64,000 nucleotides of DNA from Micromonospora sediminimaris (GCA_900112325.1 FOLJ01000003.1:248001-312000); one strand, 5' to 3'; counted from the stretch's first letter, positions 1-8,940 are shown. Translations and numbers: made by a program. The notes: generated by a model from the sequence alone, not told the origin.

Positions 1-547
1 CGGTGTTGGCGGTGATGCCGGCCCGCTTGAGCTCCAGCGCCCAGGTGCGCGTCATGCCGACGATGCCCGCCTTGGCGGCGGCGTAGTTGGTCTGGCCGAA
101 ATTGCCCCGCTGACCGGTGGGGGAGCCGATGCAGATGATGCGCCCACCCTCGCCGGCCGCCCGCATGTGTTGCACCGCCGCGCGCACGGTGGTGAAGGTG
201 CCGCGCAGGTGCACGTTGATGACGGTGTCGAAGTCCTCGTCGGTCATCTTCCACAGCACGGTGTCGCGTAGCACACCGGCGTTGGTGACCAGGATGTCGA
301 GTCGACCGAAGGTCTCGACGGCGGCAGCGACCAACCGCTCGGCGGTCTCCGTCGGGCCTACCGGAGCGACCACCGCGGCGGCCCGGCCACCGAGCGCCTC
401 GATCGACGCGACGGCGTCGGCAGTGGTCTGCGCGTCGACATCGTTCACCACCACGGCGGCGCCCTGCCGGGCGAGCTCCTGCGCGTACGCGAGGCCGAGA
501 CCGCGGCCGGATCCGGTGACGATGGCGACCTTGCCGTCCAGGGACAT
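1..547 (-). CDS. SDR family oxidoreductase (3' end outside window)
   Basis: Short-chain dehydrogenase/reductase, probably a 3-hydroxyacyl-CoA or 3-oxoacyl reductase type enzyme using NAD(P)H. Seen: N-terminal Rossmann motif TGSGRGLG at about residues 11-18, an acidic NDVD after the second strand (favours NAD(H)), the LVTNAGV strand, a catalytic Ser in the IGSPTG segment and the YAAAK catalytic Tyr/Lys pair. The ATG at 547 fits the usual SDR N-terminus. About 182 residues are present; the C-terminal substrate-binding part lies beyond base 1. It is divergent from the MarR gene with an 83-bp gap, which suggests that MarR may control it. The exact substrate cannot be told. Confidence 0.9.
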   Translation of the reverse strand, partial: MSLDGKVAIVTGSGRGLGLAYAQELARQGAAVVVNDVDAQTTADAVASIEALGGRAAAVVAPVGPTETAERLVAAAVETFGRLDILVTNAGVLRDTVLWKMTDEDFDTVINVHLRGTFTTVRAAVQHMRAAGEGGRIICIGSPTGQRGNFGQTNYAAAKAGIVGMTRTWALELKRAGITANT

Positions 548-587
548 GGAGAACTCCTTCGTGTTCACCCGATCTGAGCACGGACCG

Positions 588-606
588 TTGAAAATGTCAA
601 TCATTG
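588..606. promoter_or_regulatory. possible operator in the SDR/MarR divergent promoter
   Basis: The gap between the two divergent genes is locally AT-rich. It holds a TTGA-N5-TCAA inverted repeat (588-600) overlapping the 9-bp palindrome CAATCATTG (598-606), about 25 bp before the MarR ATG at 631. The position suits MarR autoregulation, but the repeats are short. Confidence 0.3.
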
Positions 607-630
607 GTGAAACGCGCTACCATCGTCGCC

Positions 631-1098
631 ATGTCCGCTAGCGGGAAGACCCGGCTGCCGGGGCGGGACGCCCTGCGGGACAGCGTGCTCGGCGGTGACC
701 TGGTATTTCTGCTGGCCCGCGCCAACGCGCTCACGCTCGCGGCGGCCAACGCCGCCCTCGCCGAGCACGGGCTCAAGGCACGGTCCTACTCCGTGCTCGC
801 GCTGGCCGCCGACGGGGTTCGACCCACCCAGCGGGAGCTGGCCGAGTTCCTCCGCCTCGACCCGAGTCAGGTCGTCGCGCTTGTCGACGGGCTCGAACAG
901 CGCCAGTTGGTGGAGCGCCGCACCGACCCCGCCGACCGGCGGGCCAACGTCCTCGTCGCGACCGACGCCGGCCGGGATCTGTTCGCCCGTGCCCAGCAGG
1001 CCGCCCGTGCCGTCGAGCTGGGCCTGCTGGCCCCGGTCACCCCCGAGGAGCACGAGCGGCTGGCCGGCCTGCTGCGCCTGCTCGCCTTTCCCGACTGA
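631..1098 (+). CDS. MarR family transcriptional regulator
   Basis: Winged-helix regulator of about 155 residues, the normal MarR size. Seen: the recognition-helix segment TQRELAEFLRLDPSQVV, followed by the wing with the conserved D-P-A-D-R-R turn (RRTDPADRRANVLVATDAG). The ATG at 631 is preferred over an upstream TTG at 604 because it gives a typical MarR N-terminus and keeps the candidate operator untranslated. Divergent from the SDR gene, its probable target. Ligand unknown. Confidence 0.9.
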   Translation: MSASGKTRLPGRDALRDSVLGGDLVFLLARANALTLAAANAALAEHGLKARSYSVLALAADGVRPTQRELAEFLRLDPSQVVALVDGLEQRQLVERRTDPADRRANVLVATDAGRDLFARAQQAARAVELGLLAPVTPEEHERLAGLLRLLAFPD

Positions 1099-1103
1099 GC
1101 GCG

Positions 1104-1138
1104 GTCGGGGAGGCCCGCGACGAGCGAGCCTCCCCGAC
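1104..1138. terminator. bidirectional hairpin terminator
   Basis: Perfect 11-bp inverted repeat (1104-1114 and 1128-1138, arm GTCGGGGAGGC, 13-nt loop) exactly between the convergent MarR gene and the DUF6351-type gene. It has no U-tract, as is common in high-GC actinobacteria. Confidence 0.65.
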
Positions 1139-1151
1139 TACGCGCTGAGCC

Positions 1152-3302
1152 TCAGAAGCGGATCCAGGTGCCGACGAGCGGGCGCTGCCCGACGCCCGGT
1201 TTCGACCAGTCACAGACACCGTCGGGAAAGACCGCGCGCAGCCGCTGCCACTGCTCGGCGGTGAAGCGCACCCCGTACCCCGACTTGCGCAGCGGCTGAA
1301 GCTGGCACTTGAGCACCGCCGAGGTGGTCGGCCCGCCCGCCACCACCCGGGGATTGCGGTGGTACGGGTAGAGCTGGTTGCACCGGGCGTTCGGGTCGAG
1401 GGTCAGCCGCTCCACGATCCGCTCACCCTCGGGCGTGACACAGCCGTCGGCCAGGCCACGCGGCCGGGACAGCCGGGTGAGCGCGACGGCGTCGAGGTGC
1501 GGACGGGCCGCCGCGAGCCTGCCGCGCGCGGTCAGCCAGGCGTCCATGTCGGCCAGCGCCTGCTCCTGGATCGCCGCGCTGGCCGCGCCCGGCGGGCCGG
1601 TGACGCTGACGTGGTTGTCGGCGTTGCCGTTGGCCCGCACCAGCCGCTCCCGCATGGTCCAGGAGCGGAACCGGTCGTGGAAGTCGCCTGTCGGGTCGGT
1701 GTAGCCGCGCGTCTCGATGACCGGGGTCCAGCGCAGCCCGCCGTCGAACTGGTTGACCCGGCCGGTCGCGTACGCCCTGCTGATCGCCGCGACGTTCGCC
1801 GAGGTGCGCTGCGGCGTGCGGTTGCCCTCCACGTCCAGGCCGCCGATGCCCTCGTTGAGCCGGACGAACTGCTCCGGGCTGATCACGCCCGCCCGGAGCG
1901 TCGCCAGGCCGTACTGCACGCCGACGGTGTCCGGGATGATCGGCCGGCCGGCACCGGTCCTCGGGTCGACGCCGTAGACGTTCGAGACGAAATCCGCCAT
2001 GGCGCAGCGGATGCCCTCCGGGTTGGTCTCCGGGTGGTAGCGCCGGTCGGCGGGGATGTGGGCGGGGCAGGCGGTCGGCCAGTCCACACTGTCGAAGAAC
2101 TGGTAGCCGAAGCAGGTGTTCGGGCTACCGAAGCCACTGACGGCGTGCTGCTGGGCCGCCGACAGCCCGGCGGCGGTGGCCGCCTGGGAGACGAACCGGC
2201 ACTCGTGGCCGGAGATGGTCGTGGAGCGCTCGTCCGGATAGCCGATGCTGCCGATGACGCCGTCCAGGATGCCGGGGTAGGCGTTCGAGATCAGCAACTG
2301 CTGCATGGTGCCGGCCGATCCACCCCAACCCATGGTGAAGGCCGGTACGCCGAGCGTCTCGACGAAGTGTTCCTTGACCATCATGGCCGTCTCGGCTGAC
2401 GTGACGTCGTTGCAGTTGTGCGCGTACACGTTGAAGGTCGCGCTGGCGACCGCGTAGCCGCGGCTCAGCAGCGTGTGGTCGAGGACGCCGCCGGTGCTGG
2501 TGGCCTGGGTGTGGCCGATGCCGCAGGCGCCGCCGAAGGTGTAGACCAGCCGCTCGTTCCAGCCACGCGTGGTCGCCCAGGGGCTCGGGGCCGGGGTGCC
2601 GGGCTGGTGCAGCATGGCGATCTCGTACACCGCCCGGTTGATGGTGCCGCGTTCGATCCGCACCACGTACGGGACGGTCCGGCCGGTTGTGGTGGTGGTG
2701 CTGGCCACGTCCGCCGGCAGCGGACCGTCGGGCAGGTCGGCGAAGCTCCCGGCGGTGCTGCGGTACCGGTAGCTGACCTGAGCCTCGGCGACGTGGCAGT
2801 CCGCGTCGACCGGGCCGAGGTGCCACGGACTGCCCGAGGCGGTGCATAACAGCGGGATGTGCGGCCCGGAGAAGACCGGGCCGGCGGCCGGATGGTTGAC
2901 AACCGTCAGGGCGGCGCCGGGACGTCCCCAGCCCGGTCCGTGCGTGCGGACCTCGATCCGGTTGCGGCCCAGCTTCAGCCGGTCCACCAGGCCGAGCAGG
3001 GTCCGCTTGTCGCCCGCCGGGCGGAAGCGGCCGGTCACGTCGCGGCCGTCGAGGCGGACCTTCACTCGGTGGGGCGCGACGGTACGCGGCACGGTGACCC
3101 GTACCAGGGCGTCGCCGCCGCTGACCATGTCCGCGCGGCCGGAGACGACAGTTACGTCGAAGCCCCTGTCGCCGCCCTTGCCGGTCAGGGGCGCGGCGCC
3201 GGCCGGTGCGGAGCTGCTGACCAGTGCGGTGGCGACGAGCGCGGTCAACGCCACCCGGAGGGGTCGGTGCCGGGTGCTCCTCCGAGATCGGTGGATGGGC
3301 AT
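1152..3302 (-). CDS. secreted DUF6351-type protein with alpha/beta-hydrolase features
   Basis: 716 residues. An arginine-rich n-region and hydrophobic core ending in AGA (about residues 1-36) indicate a Sec signal peptide, so the protein is exported. An Ig-like beta segment follows (about 45-135), then a large domain with a GWGGSAG nucleophile elbow (GxSxG) near residue 325, typical of alpha/beta-hydrolase esterases. Several cysteines are spread through the domain, as expected outside the cytoplasm. I recall this architecture as DUF6351; no enzymatic activity is established to my knowledge. The ATG at 3302 has an AAAGGGG ribosome site. Monocistronic. Confidence 0.75.
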   Translation of the reverse strand: MPIHRSRRSTRHRPLRVALTALVATALVSSSAPAGAAPLTGKGGDRGFDVTVVSGRADMVSGGDALVRVTVPRTVAPHRVKVRLDGRDVTGRFRPAGDKRTLLGLVDRLKLGRNRIEVRTHGPGWGRPGAALTVVNHPAAGPVFSGPHIPLLCTASGSPWHLGPVDADCHVAEAQVSYRYRSTAGSFADLPDGPLPADVASTTTTTGRTVPYVVRIERGTINRAVYEIAMLHQPGTPAPSPWATTRGWNERLVYTFGGACGIGHTQATSTGGVLDHTLLSRGYAVASATFNVYAHNCNDVTSAETAMMVKEHFVETLGVPAFTMGWGGSAGTMQQLLISNAYPGILDGVIGSIGYPDERSTTISGHECRFVSQAATAAGLSAAQQHAVSGFGSPNTCFGYQFFDSVDWPTACPAHIPADRRYHPETNPEGIRCAMADFVSNVYGVDPRTGAGRPIIPDTVGVQYGLATLRAGVISPEQFVRLNEGIGGLDVEGNRTPQRTSANVAAISRAYATGRVNQFDGGLRWTPVIETRGYTDPTGDFHDRFRSWTMRERLVRANGNADNHVSVTGPPGAASAAIQEQALADMDAWLTARGRLAAARPHLDAVALTRLSRPRGLADGCVTPEGERIVERLTLDPNARCNQLYPYHRNPRVVAGGPTTSAVLKCQLQPLRKSGYGVRFTAEQWQRLRAVFPDGVCDWSKPGVGQRPLVGTWIRF

Positions 3303-3460
3303 GGCGGGACCCCTTTCAGCCGAGGACGGGCGGCTGGGCCTCCGGGGTCGAAGGCACGGGGAGAACGTAATGCGAAAACTGATCGGCAGTCAATGGAAGT
3401 GCAATACATCGATGCCGTGAGGTGGCCCTGGGTCGGGTTCGGCACGGATGTACGGTGCGG

Positions 3461-4345
3461 TCAGACCGGTTCGAGCCGTTGGACGAGGTCCTCGAAGCGC
3501 TTCTGGGCCAGCGGTGCCAGTGCCTCGGAGATGCCCAGGAACATCGCCCGTGCCTCGGCGCGTGGAAACGACGGGGGTAGGAACTCGACCGGCAGGTCAG
3601 GGTCGGTGCCGACAAGCGCCCGCCAGTCGCTCACCAACTCGGTACGCGCGACGAGCGCCTCCGCCGCCGGCACCCCACCGGCCTCGGCCCGACCGGCCAG
3701 GTCGCGGTAGCGGCGCAGGAAGTCCCGGTACCCGGCGGCCACCTCGTCGATCCGCCAGGCGGCCTCCAGCCGCGCCCTGCCGTCCGGCAGCAGCTCAAGG
3801 TCCGTGGAGCGCAGGAGCACCGCGTCGGTGACGCCGAGTTCGCTGAGTTGCTCGCGTGCCTCGTGGAGCCGGTCGTGCGGGGTGACCCAGGTGGCGTCGT
3901 ACAGCGGCCAGAACGTCAACCAGCGCAACCGGGCCCGGATCAGCCGCCGCTGGTTCGCGTCCTCCAGCGGCACCGTGAACGCGATGAGCGTCCAACTGCC
4001 GTCCCAGGTGCTCTCGTCGGTGCTGGCGAAGATGCGCTGGGCACCCCGCTGAAGGATGTGCCAGGCCGGCTCGGTCAACCGGTAGCTGGTCCGTCGGCCC
4101 TGCTTGGTCCGGTACAGCATGCCCCGCTGGGTCAGCCGGGCGAGCGTGGCGCGGGCGTTGGCGGGCGCGATGCCGAACTCCGCGAGGACCGCCACCAGAC
4201 CCCCGGACGGCAGTGGAGCACGACCGGCGTGCCAGTGATCGCCGAGCAGGGTCACCAGCAGACGCTGGGCGCGGGCCCGCCCGACCGCCGCCCGCTCCGA
4301 CGGCGAACCCGGCGGCGACAACTCGCCCAGAACGTCGCTCACCAC
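3461..4345 (-). CDS. PaaX family transcriptional regulator
   Basis: 294 residues, the usual length of PaaX proteins (phenylacetyl-CoA-responsive repressors and relatives). Seen: N-terminal winged helix with ARATLARLTQRGMLYRTKQGRRTSYRLTE-like content (split here by residues 60-90), a central domain with WTLIAFTVPLEDANQRR and LRWLTFWPLYDATWVTPH, and a C-terminal domain with FLPPSFPRAEAR. The start is GTG at 4345 (a second GTG follows immediately). No phenylacetate genes lie in the window, so the effector may differ; the neighbouring oxygenase operon makes an aromatic-derived effector possible. Confidence 0.88.
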   Translation of the reverse strand: MVSDVLGELSPPGSPSERAAVGRARAQRLLVTLLGDHWHAGRAPLPSGGLVAVLAEFGIAPANARATLARLTQRGMLYRTKQGRRTSYRLTEPAWHILQRGAQRIFASTDESTWDGSWTLIAFTVPLEDANQRRLIRARLRWLTFWPLYDATWVTPHDRLHEAREQLSELGVTDAVLLRSTDLELLPDGRARLEAAWRIDEVAAGYRDFLRRYRDLAGRAEAGGVPAAEALVARTELVSDWRALVGTDPDLPVEFLPPSFPRAEARAMFLGISEALAPLAQKRFEDLVQRLEPV

Positions 4346-4442
4346 GACGACGCCCCGGTGGCGATTTCGCCGCTGCGGGGCTGACCAGAGCGCATCAACA
4401 CCCGGTCACGTTACTGCGCCAGGTGACGGCGCGGTATCGGCC

Positions 4443-5216
4443 TCACCCGGCTGAACGCGGTAATCCGTACGGCGTGCCGAGCGATCGGGAGATGGTCCGG
4501 CCCGCCGCCTGGACCAGCGGCGCCAGCGCCACCGGGTCCGCCCGGTGCTGCGCGACCACGAGTGAGATCGCGGCGACCACCGCGCCCTCCGGTCCGCAGA
4601 TCGGGGCGGCCACCGAGAGGGCGTCCATGGTCACCTGCCGGTCGCTCACCGCGTACCCGGTGCGGCGCACCTCGGCCAGCCCGCGCCGCAGCCGCCCGGG
4701 GTCGGTGATGGTCAGCGGGGTGTACCGCTCCAACGGCGCGGCCAGCACCTGTTCCTGCACCTCGGCCGGCGCGTACGCGAGCAGCACCAGCCCGACGCCG
4801 GTGGCGTGCAACGCGAAGCGACCACCGACCCGGGTGAGCACCGGCACCGCGTGCCGCCCGGCGATCCGTTCGATGAAGACCAGTTCGACGTCCTGCCGGA
4901 CGGCGAGCTGGACGTTCTCGTGGGTCACCTCGTACAGGTCCTCCATTGTCGGCAGCGCCAGTTCACGCAGCCCGAGCCCCCGTGGGGCGAGTGAACCCAC
5001 CTCCCACAGCCGCAACCCGATCCGGTACCGCCCGTCGTCACCGCGCTCCAGCGCACCCCAGGCGACCAGCTCGGCGACCCGGCGGGACGCGGTGGGCAAC
5101 GGCAGCTCGGCCCGCCGGGCCAGCTCGCTGAGGGTCAGCGCCGGACTCGCCGGGGTGAACGCGTCGAGCAGGGCCAGCACCTTGCTGGTGACCGACCGTC
5201 CGGGCTGCGCGTCCAC
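4443..5216 (-). CDS. IclR family regulator of the van-like operon
   Basis: 257 residues: N-terminal HTH (ALTLSELARRAELPLPTASRR, about 23-45) and C-terminal IclR effector domain with the segment RYTPLTITDPGRLRRGLAEVRRTGYAVSD spread over about 165-195. It begins at GTG 5216, 30 bp after the ferredoxin-reductase stop, so it is probably the last gene of the oxygenase operon and would be autoregulated. A 15-bp perfect palindrome upstream of the oxygenase (7544-7558) is a candidate target. The effector is likely vanillate or a related aromatic acid, by context only. Confidence 0.87.
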   Translation of the reverse strand: MDAQPGRSVTSKVLALLDAFTPASPALTLSELARRAELPLPTASRRVAELVAWGALERGDDGRYRIGLRLWEVGSLAPRGLGLRELALPTMEDLYEVTHENVQLAVRQDVELVFIERIAGRHAVPVLTRVGGRFALHATGVGLVLLAYAPAEVQEQVLAAPLERYTPLTITDPGRLRRGLAEVRRTGYAVSDRQVTMDALSVAAPICGPEGAVVAAISLVVAQHRADPVALAPLVQAAGRTISRSLGTPYGLPRSAG

Positions 5217-5246
5217 CCCGCCATCATGCCGACCCCGGCCCGCCGG

Positions 5247-6200
5247 TCACAGCTCCAGCGTCAGCCTGGGCGTGACCGACCGGGACACGCAGATCATCAT
5301 GGTGTCGCCGGCGGCCCGTTCCGCCTCGGTGAGCAGGCTGTCCCGATGCTCCGGCACACCGTCCAGCACGCCTGTCTCGCAGGTGCCGCAGGTACCTTCC
5401 CGGCACGAGGAGAGCACCTGCACGCCGGCCGCCTCCACCGCCTCCAGGATCGACGTGCCCGGCGGCACGGTGAGCGTCCGGCCGCTGAGGGCTAGTTCCA
5501 CCTCGACGGCGGCGTCCACGGCCTCGGTCGGGGCCAGCGGGGTGAAGCGCTCGACGTGCAGGGCCCCGGGGGGCCAGGCTCGGCAGCGCTGCTCCACCGC
5601 CGCGATCAGCGCCTCCGGCCCACAGCAGTAGACCAGCCCGTCGACCGGCCGTCCCAGCAGCTCGTCCAGGTCGAGCAGGCCGGTCTCGTCCTGCGGATAC
5701 AGGCCCACCCGATCGCCGTACTTCTCCCGCAGTGCGTCGGCGAAGGCCATCGTGGCGCGGCTGCGTCCGCCGTACACCAGCCGCCAGTCGGCTCCGGCGG
5801 CGTCGGCGGCGGCGACCATCGGCCTGATCGGGGTGATGCCGATGCCACCGGCGACGAAGAGGTAGCGCGGCGCCGCCACCAGCGGGAAGTTGTTCCTCGG
5901 CCCGCGCACCCGGACGGTCGCGCCCGGGGTGAGACGTTTGTGCACGTGCCGCGAGCCGCCGCGCCCCTCTGCCTCCAGCTGGACCGCGACCCGCATGGTG
6001 GCGCGGTCGGCCGGGTCGCCGCAGAGCGAGTACTGGCGCACCAGCCCCGGCCCGAGTTCCAGGTCGAGGTGGGCACCCGGGGTCCAGGCGGGCAGGTCAC
6101 CGCCGTCGGGGCGGCACAGGCTCAGCACGGCGACACCCTCCGCCGCCGGGTCCCGGTCGGTCACCACCAGCTCCGCGCCGGCCAGGCCGTCGTCGGTCAT
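5247..6200 (-). CDS. vanB: vanillate O-demethylase-type ferredoxin reductase
   Basis: 317 residues in the order expected of the phthalate-dioxygenase-reductase family: FMN-binding barrel with RQYSLCGDP (about 60), NAD-binding domain with FVAGGIGITPI (about 115), YCCGPE, and a C-terminal plant-type 2Fe-2S domain with Cys in SSCREGTCGTCETG (about 270-283) plus a later Cys near the C-terminus. Such proteins pass NAD(P)H electrons to a partner Rieske oxygenase. The start ATG at 6200 overlaps the stop of the small upstream gene by 4 bp. The symbol rests on the family and the VanA-like partner; the substrate is not proven. Confidence 0.85.
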   Translation of the reverse strand: MTDDGLAGAELVVTDRDPAAEGVAVLSLCRPDGGDLPAWTPGAHLDLELGPGLVRQYSLCGDPADRATMRVAVQLEAEGRGGSRHVHKRLTPGATVRVRGPRNNFPLVAAPRYLFVAGGIGITPIRPMVAAADAAGADWRLVYGGRSRATMAFADALREKYGDRVGLYPQDETGLLDLDELLGRPVDGLVYCCGPEALIAAVEQRCRAWPPGALHVERFTPLAPTEAVDAAVEVELALSGRTLTVPPGTSILEAVEAAGVQVLSSCREGTCGTCETGVLDGVPEHRDSLLTEAERAAGDTMMICVSRSVTPRLTLEL

Positions 6201-6424
6201 GCCGGCACCGCCGACCGGGTCGGTGCGGCGTGCGGGGTCGGTGCGACCGCCTCCGGCGGCTGATGACCGTACGGGTGGGCGAGCAGCCACTCCCACAGCT
6301 CGACCGGTTCCTCGGCGACCCGCTCGGCACCGCAGTGGCAGATCCCGCGCAGCGTGTCCGTACCCGGCATCCAATGGATCCGGTAGATCCGGTCGCCGGT
6401 GAGCATGTGGGCCGGCCCGGTCAT
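6197..6424 (-). CDS. small CHCG-motif protein between oxygenase and reductase
   Basis: 75 residues, coupled by 4-bp ATGA overlaps to both neighbours (oxygenase stop at 6421-6424, reductase start at 6197-6200), which argues strongly that it is translated. Seen: GICHCGAE (about 28-35), then a tryptophan-containing helix and HPYGH (about 50-54). The two Cys and two His could make a single metal site. The last 20 residues are Pro/Ala-rich and probably disordered. I do not recognise a named family. Its fixed position between the two oxygenase components suggests an accessory role such as metal or redox-partner handling. Confidence 0.7.
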   Translation of the reverse strand: MTGPAHMLTGDRIYRIHWMPGTDTLRGICHCGAERVAEEPVELWEWLLAHPYGHQPPEAVAPTPHAAPTRSAVPA

Positions 6425-7464
6425 CGGGGCGCCCCCACCGTCCCCGCCTCGACCATCCGGGCGATCAGACGGCGAGCGGCGAGCCCGCCGGTGTCGATGT
6501 TGATGCTGAGTTCCTGGTACTTGTCCGGCTCGGAGGCGATCACCTGCTCCAGGATGTTCAGCGCCGTCACGTCCTGCATGACCACCGTGCGGTTGCTCTG
6601 GTGCAGGTACTCGCTCACCGACTCGTCGTCGATGGCGAAGTCCCGGGCGACCGCCCAGAAGTCGTAGGTGGTGTTCTCCGTCGACGGGGTGATGGCGTAC
6701 ACGATCTCGGCGTGGAAGGCGTCGCTGTCCTCGCCCTCGGCCGGCGGGTAGAGGCCCTGCGGCGCGATCCGGCTGTGCAGCAGGTACAGGCACGGCGGGT
6801 GGAACTCGATGTCCTGCCAGCGGGTGATCCGGCCCTGGATACCTGTCGACTTCGCGTAGAACGGTGGGCACTCGGCGTCGTCCATGTGCCGGCTGACGTA
6901 GACGATGCCGCGTTCCTCGTCGACCTCGGTGGTGATCGGCGTGTTCGCCACCTCGGGGGTGCCGATGTAGCCGCCGTGCAGGTAGGTCTCGTGCGACAGA
7001 TCCATCAGGTTGTCGACCAGCAGGCTGTACCGCGCGTTCAGCGGCTCCATCCCGCGGACGACCGCGTACCGGGGGTCGTCCAGCCAGGGGGCGCGGGGAA
7101 TGGTGGTCGGGTCCGCGCGGTCCCGGTCGCCGATCCACACCCAGATCAGCGAATCCTGCTCCACCACCGGGTACGCGGCGACCCGCGCGGTACGCGGGAT
7201 CCGTTGCTGACCGGGTACGAAGACGCAGGTGCCGGTCTGGTCGTAGGTGAAGCCGTGGTAGCCGCAGACGATGGTGTCGCCGTCGAGGCGGCTCTCGGAG
7301 AGCGGGTAGCGGCGGTGCACGCACCTGTCGGCGAGCGCCACGGCCTCCCCGGATTCGGTGCGGTAGAGGACCAGCGGCTCACCGAGCACGGTGCGGGCGA
7401 GCAGATCCCGCCCGACCTCGTTGCTGTAGGCCGTCACGTACCACTGGTTGCGGGCGAACGCCAT
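6421..7464 (-). CDS. vanA: Rieske non-heme iron oxygenase, vanillate O-demethylase-like
   Basis: 347 residues. N-terminal Rieske domain with Cys-x-His (CVHRRYPL, about 47-54) and Cys-x2-His (CGYHGF, about 66-71), then a VanA-type catalytic domain with DNLMDLSHETYLH (about 150-162), which supplies the mononuclear iron ligands, and C-terminal YQELSINIDTGG before RRLI. In family members it uses O2 and electrons from the reductase to remove an aryl O-methyl group (vanillate to protocatechuate and formaldehyde). First gene of the operon; pca genes in the same window could consume the product. Related demethylases for other methoxy-aromatics are an alternative. Confidence 0.83.
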   Translation of the reverse strand: MAFARNQWYVTAYSNEVGRDLLARTVLGEPLVLYRTESGEAVALADRCVHRRYPLSESRLDGDTIVCGYHGFTYDQTGTCVFVPGQQRIPRTARVAAYPVVEQDSLIWVWIGDRDRADPTTIPRAPWLDDPRYAVVRGMEPLNARYSLLVDNLMDLSHETYLHGGYIGTPEVANTPITTEVDEERGIVYVSRHMDDAECPPFYAKSTGIQGRITRWQDIEFHPPCLYLLHSRIAPQGLYPPAEGEDSDAFHAEIVYAITPSTENTTYDFWAVARDFAIDDESVSEYLHQSNRTVVMQDVTALNILEQVIASEPDKYQELSINIDTGGLAARRLIARMVEAGTVGAPR

Positions 7465-7543
7465 GGTGGCCCAACCTCTCTCGGGACGGGAGCGGGGTGC
7501 AGCCGGATGATCCCGTGACCCGACCGCTGATCGGCAGCGTCTA

Positions 7544-7573
7544 TTTCACTCAGTGAAAGGCCGCGCGGCCTTT
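7544..7573. promoter_or_regulatory. two overlapping palindromes in the vanA/MFS divergent region
   Basis: A 15-bp perfect inverted repeat TTTCACTCAGTGAAA (7544-7558) overlaps an 18-bp perfect palindrome (7556-7573, AAAGGCCGCGCGGCCTTT). They lie between the oxygenase start (7464) and the MFS start (7596). The first resembles an IclR-family operator; the second could be an operator or a strong stem in the MFS leader. Confidence 0.55.
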
Positions 7574-7595
7574 CGCCGGTCGCCGCGACGCTGCG

Positions 7596-8879
7596 ATGAT
7601 CGGCGGCGTGACGGGGGTCGAGGAACCAGTGCGTACGGATGCATCACCCCACCCGGAAGAGGGCGGGCTGGGGGGCCGGTTCTGGCGGCTCTGGTCCGCG
7701 TCGGCGGTGTCAAACCTCGCCGACGGGATCGTCAAGATCGCGCTGCCGTTGGTCGCCGTCGGCTACACCCGCTCACCGGTGCTGGTGGCCGGGGTCGCCG
7801 CCGCGTACAGCCTGCCCTGGCTGCTGTTCGCGCTGCCGGCCGGCGCCCTCGCCGACCGGCTGGACAGACGCCGGGTGATGCTCGCCGCCAACACCCTGCG
7901 CGCAGCGCTCATCGGCGCACTGGCGCTGGCGGCGGCCCTCGACTCCGGGTCGATCTGGCTGCTCTACCTGGTGGCGCTCGGCCTCGGCATGGCCGAGACG
8001 CTCTACGACACCTCCGCCCAGTCGATCTTGCCGCAGGTGGTCACCCGCGACCAGCTGCCCCGGGCCAACGGTCGGCTCGCCGCAGTTGAACTGGCCGCCA
8101 ACCAGTTCATCGGCCCGCCACTCGCCGGCTTCCTGATCGCCGCCGGGGTGGCCCTGGCACTCGCCGGGCCGGCGGTGCTGTGGGCGCTGGCCGTCGCCGC
8201 ACTGCTCCTGGTCGCCGGCCGGTTCCGGATCGAACGCGACACCCCGACCACGATGCGCGCCGACATCGCCGAAGGGCTACGTTTCCTGTGGCGGCACCGG
8301 CTGCTGCGCACCCTGGCCACCATGGTCGGGACCAGCAACTTCATCACCAGCGGCATCTTCGCCGTGCTGGTGCTCTACGCGGTCGGCCCGGACTCGGCCA
8401 TCGGCCTCACCGAACCCGGGTACGGGCTCCTGCTCACCACCATCGCCGCCGGCATCGTGCTCGGCTCGGTCGCCACCGCCAAGATCGAACAACGGCTCGG
8501 GCGGTCCCGCACCCTCGCGCTCTCCGTGCTGGCGATGGCAGCCGTCGTCGGCGTACCGGCGCTGAGCACCAACCCCTTCGTGATCGGCGCGGTCTTCTTC
8601 GTCGGCGGGATCCTGCTCGCCACCTGGAACGTCATCACCATCTCGCTTCGCCAACGCATCACCCCGGACCGGCTGCTCGGCCGGGTCAACAGCGGCTACC
8701 GAATGCTGGCCTGGGGAAGCATGCCAGCCGGCGCGCTGGTCGGCGGTCTGCTGGCCGAGGTCTTCGGCCTCCGCGCGGTCTTCGCCATCATGGGAGTGCT
8801 GACGCTCACCCTGCTGCTCGGCATGTTCGTGGTCACCGACGCCAACATCGACGCCGCTGAACGCGCCGCGACCACCTGA
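7596..8879 (+). CDS. MFS transporter
   Basis: 427 residues with about 12 hydrophobic segments and the loop 2-3 signature ADRLDRRRVM (about 85-95), typical of a DHA3/EntS-like major facilitator. It would work as a secondary transporter in the cytoplasmic membrane. Start ATG 7596, with a downstream GTG at 7608 as an alternative. It is divergent from the van-like operon and its promoter sits next to the candidate IclR operator, so movement of an aromatic compound is possible; sequence alone does not show the substrate. Confidence 0.85.
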   Translation: MIGGVTGVEEPVRTDASPHPEEGGLGGRFWRLWSASAVSNLADGIVKIALPLVAVGYTRSPVLVAGVAAAYSLPWLLFALPAGALADRLDRRRVMLAANTLRAALIGALALAAALDSGSIWLLYLVALGLGMAETLYDTSAQSILPQVVTRDQLPRANGRLAAVELAANQFIGPPLAGFLIAAGVALALAGPAVLWALAVAALLLVAGRFRIERDTPTTMRADIAEGLRFLWRHRLLRTLATMVGTSNFITSGIFAVLVLYAVGPDSAIGLTEPGYGLLLTTIAAGIVLGSVATAKIEQRLGRSRTLALSVLAMAAVVGVPALSTNPFVIGAVFFVGGILLATWNVITISLRQRITPDRLLGRVNSGYRMLAWGSMPAGALVGGLLAEVFGLRAVFAIMGVLTLTLLLGMFVVTDANIDAAERAATT

Positions 8880-8940
8880 CCGCGCCGGCATGGCCATCCT
8901 GGGCCTGCGTGGCATGACGATGTGATTGAGGGGTTCTCGG

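Noticed and set aside
5247..6374. Longer start for the ferredoxin reductase
   Set aside because: The extra 58 residues are out-of-frame sequence of the small CHCG gene. The ATGA overlap at 6197-6200 fits much better.
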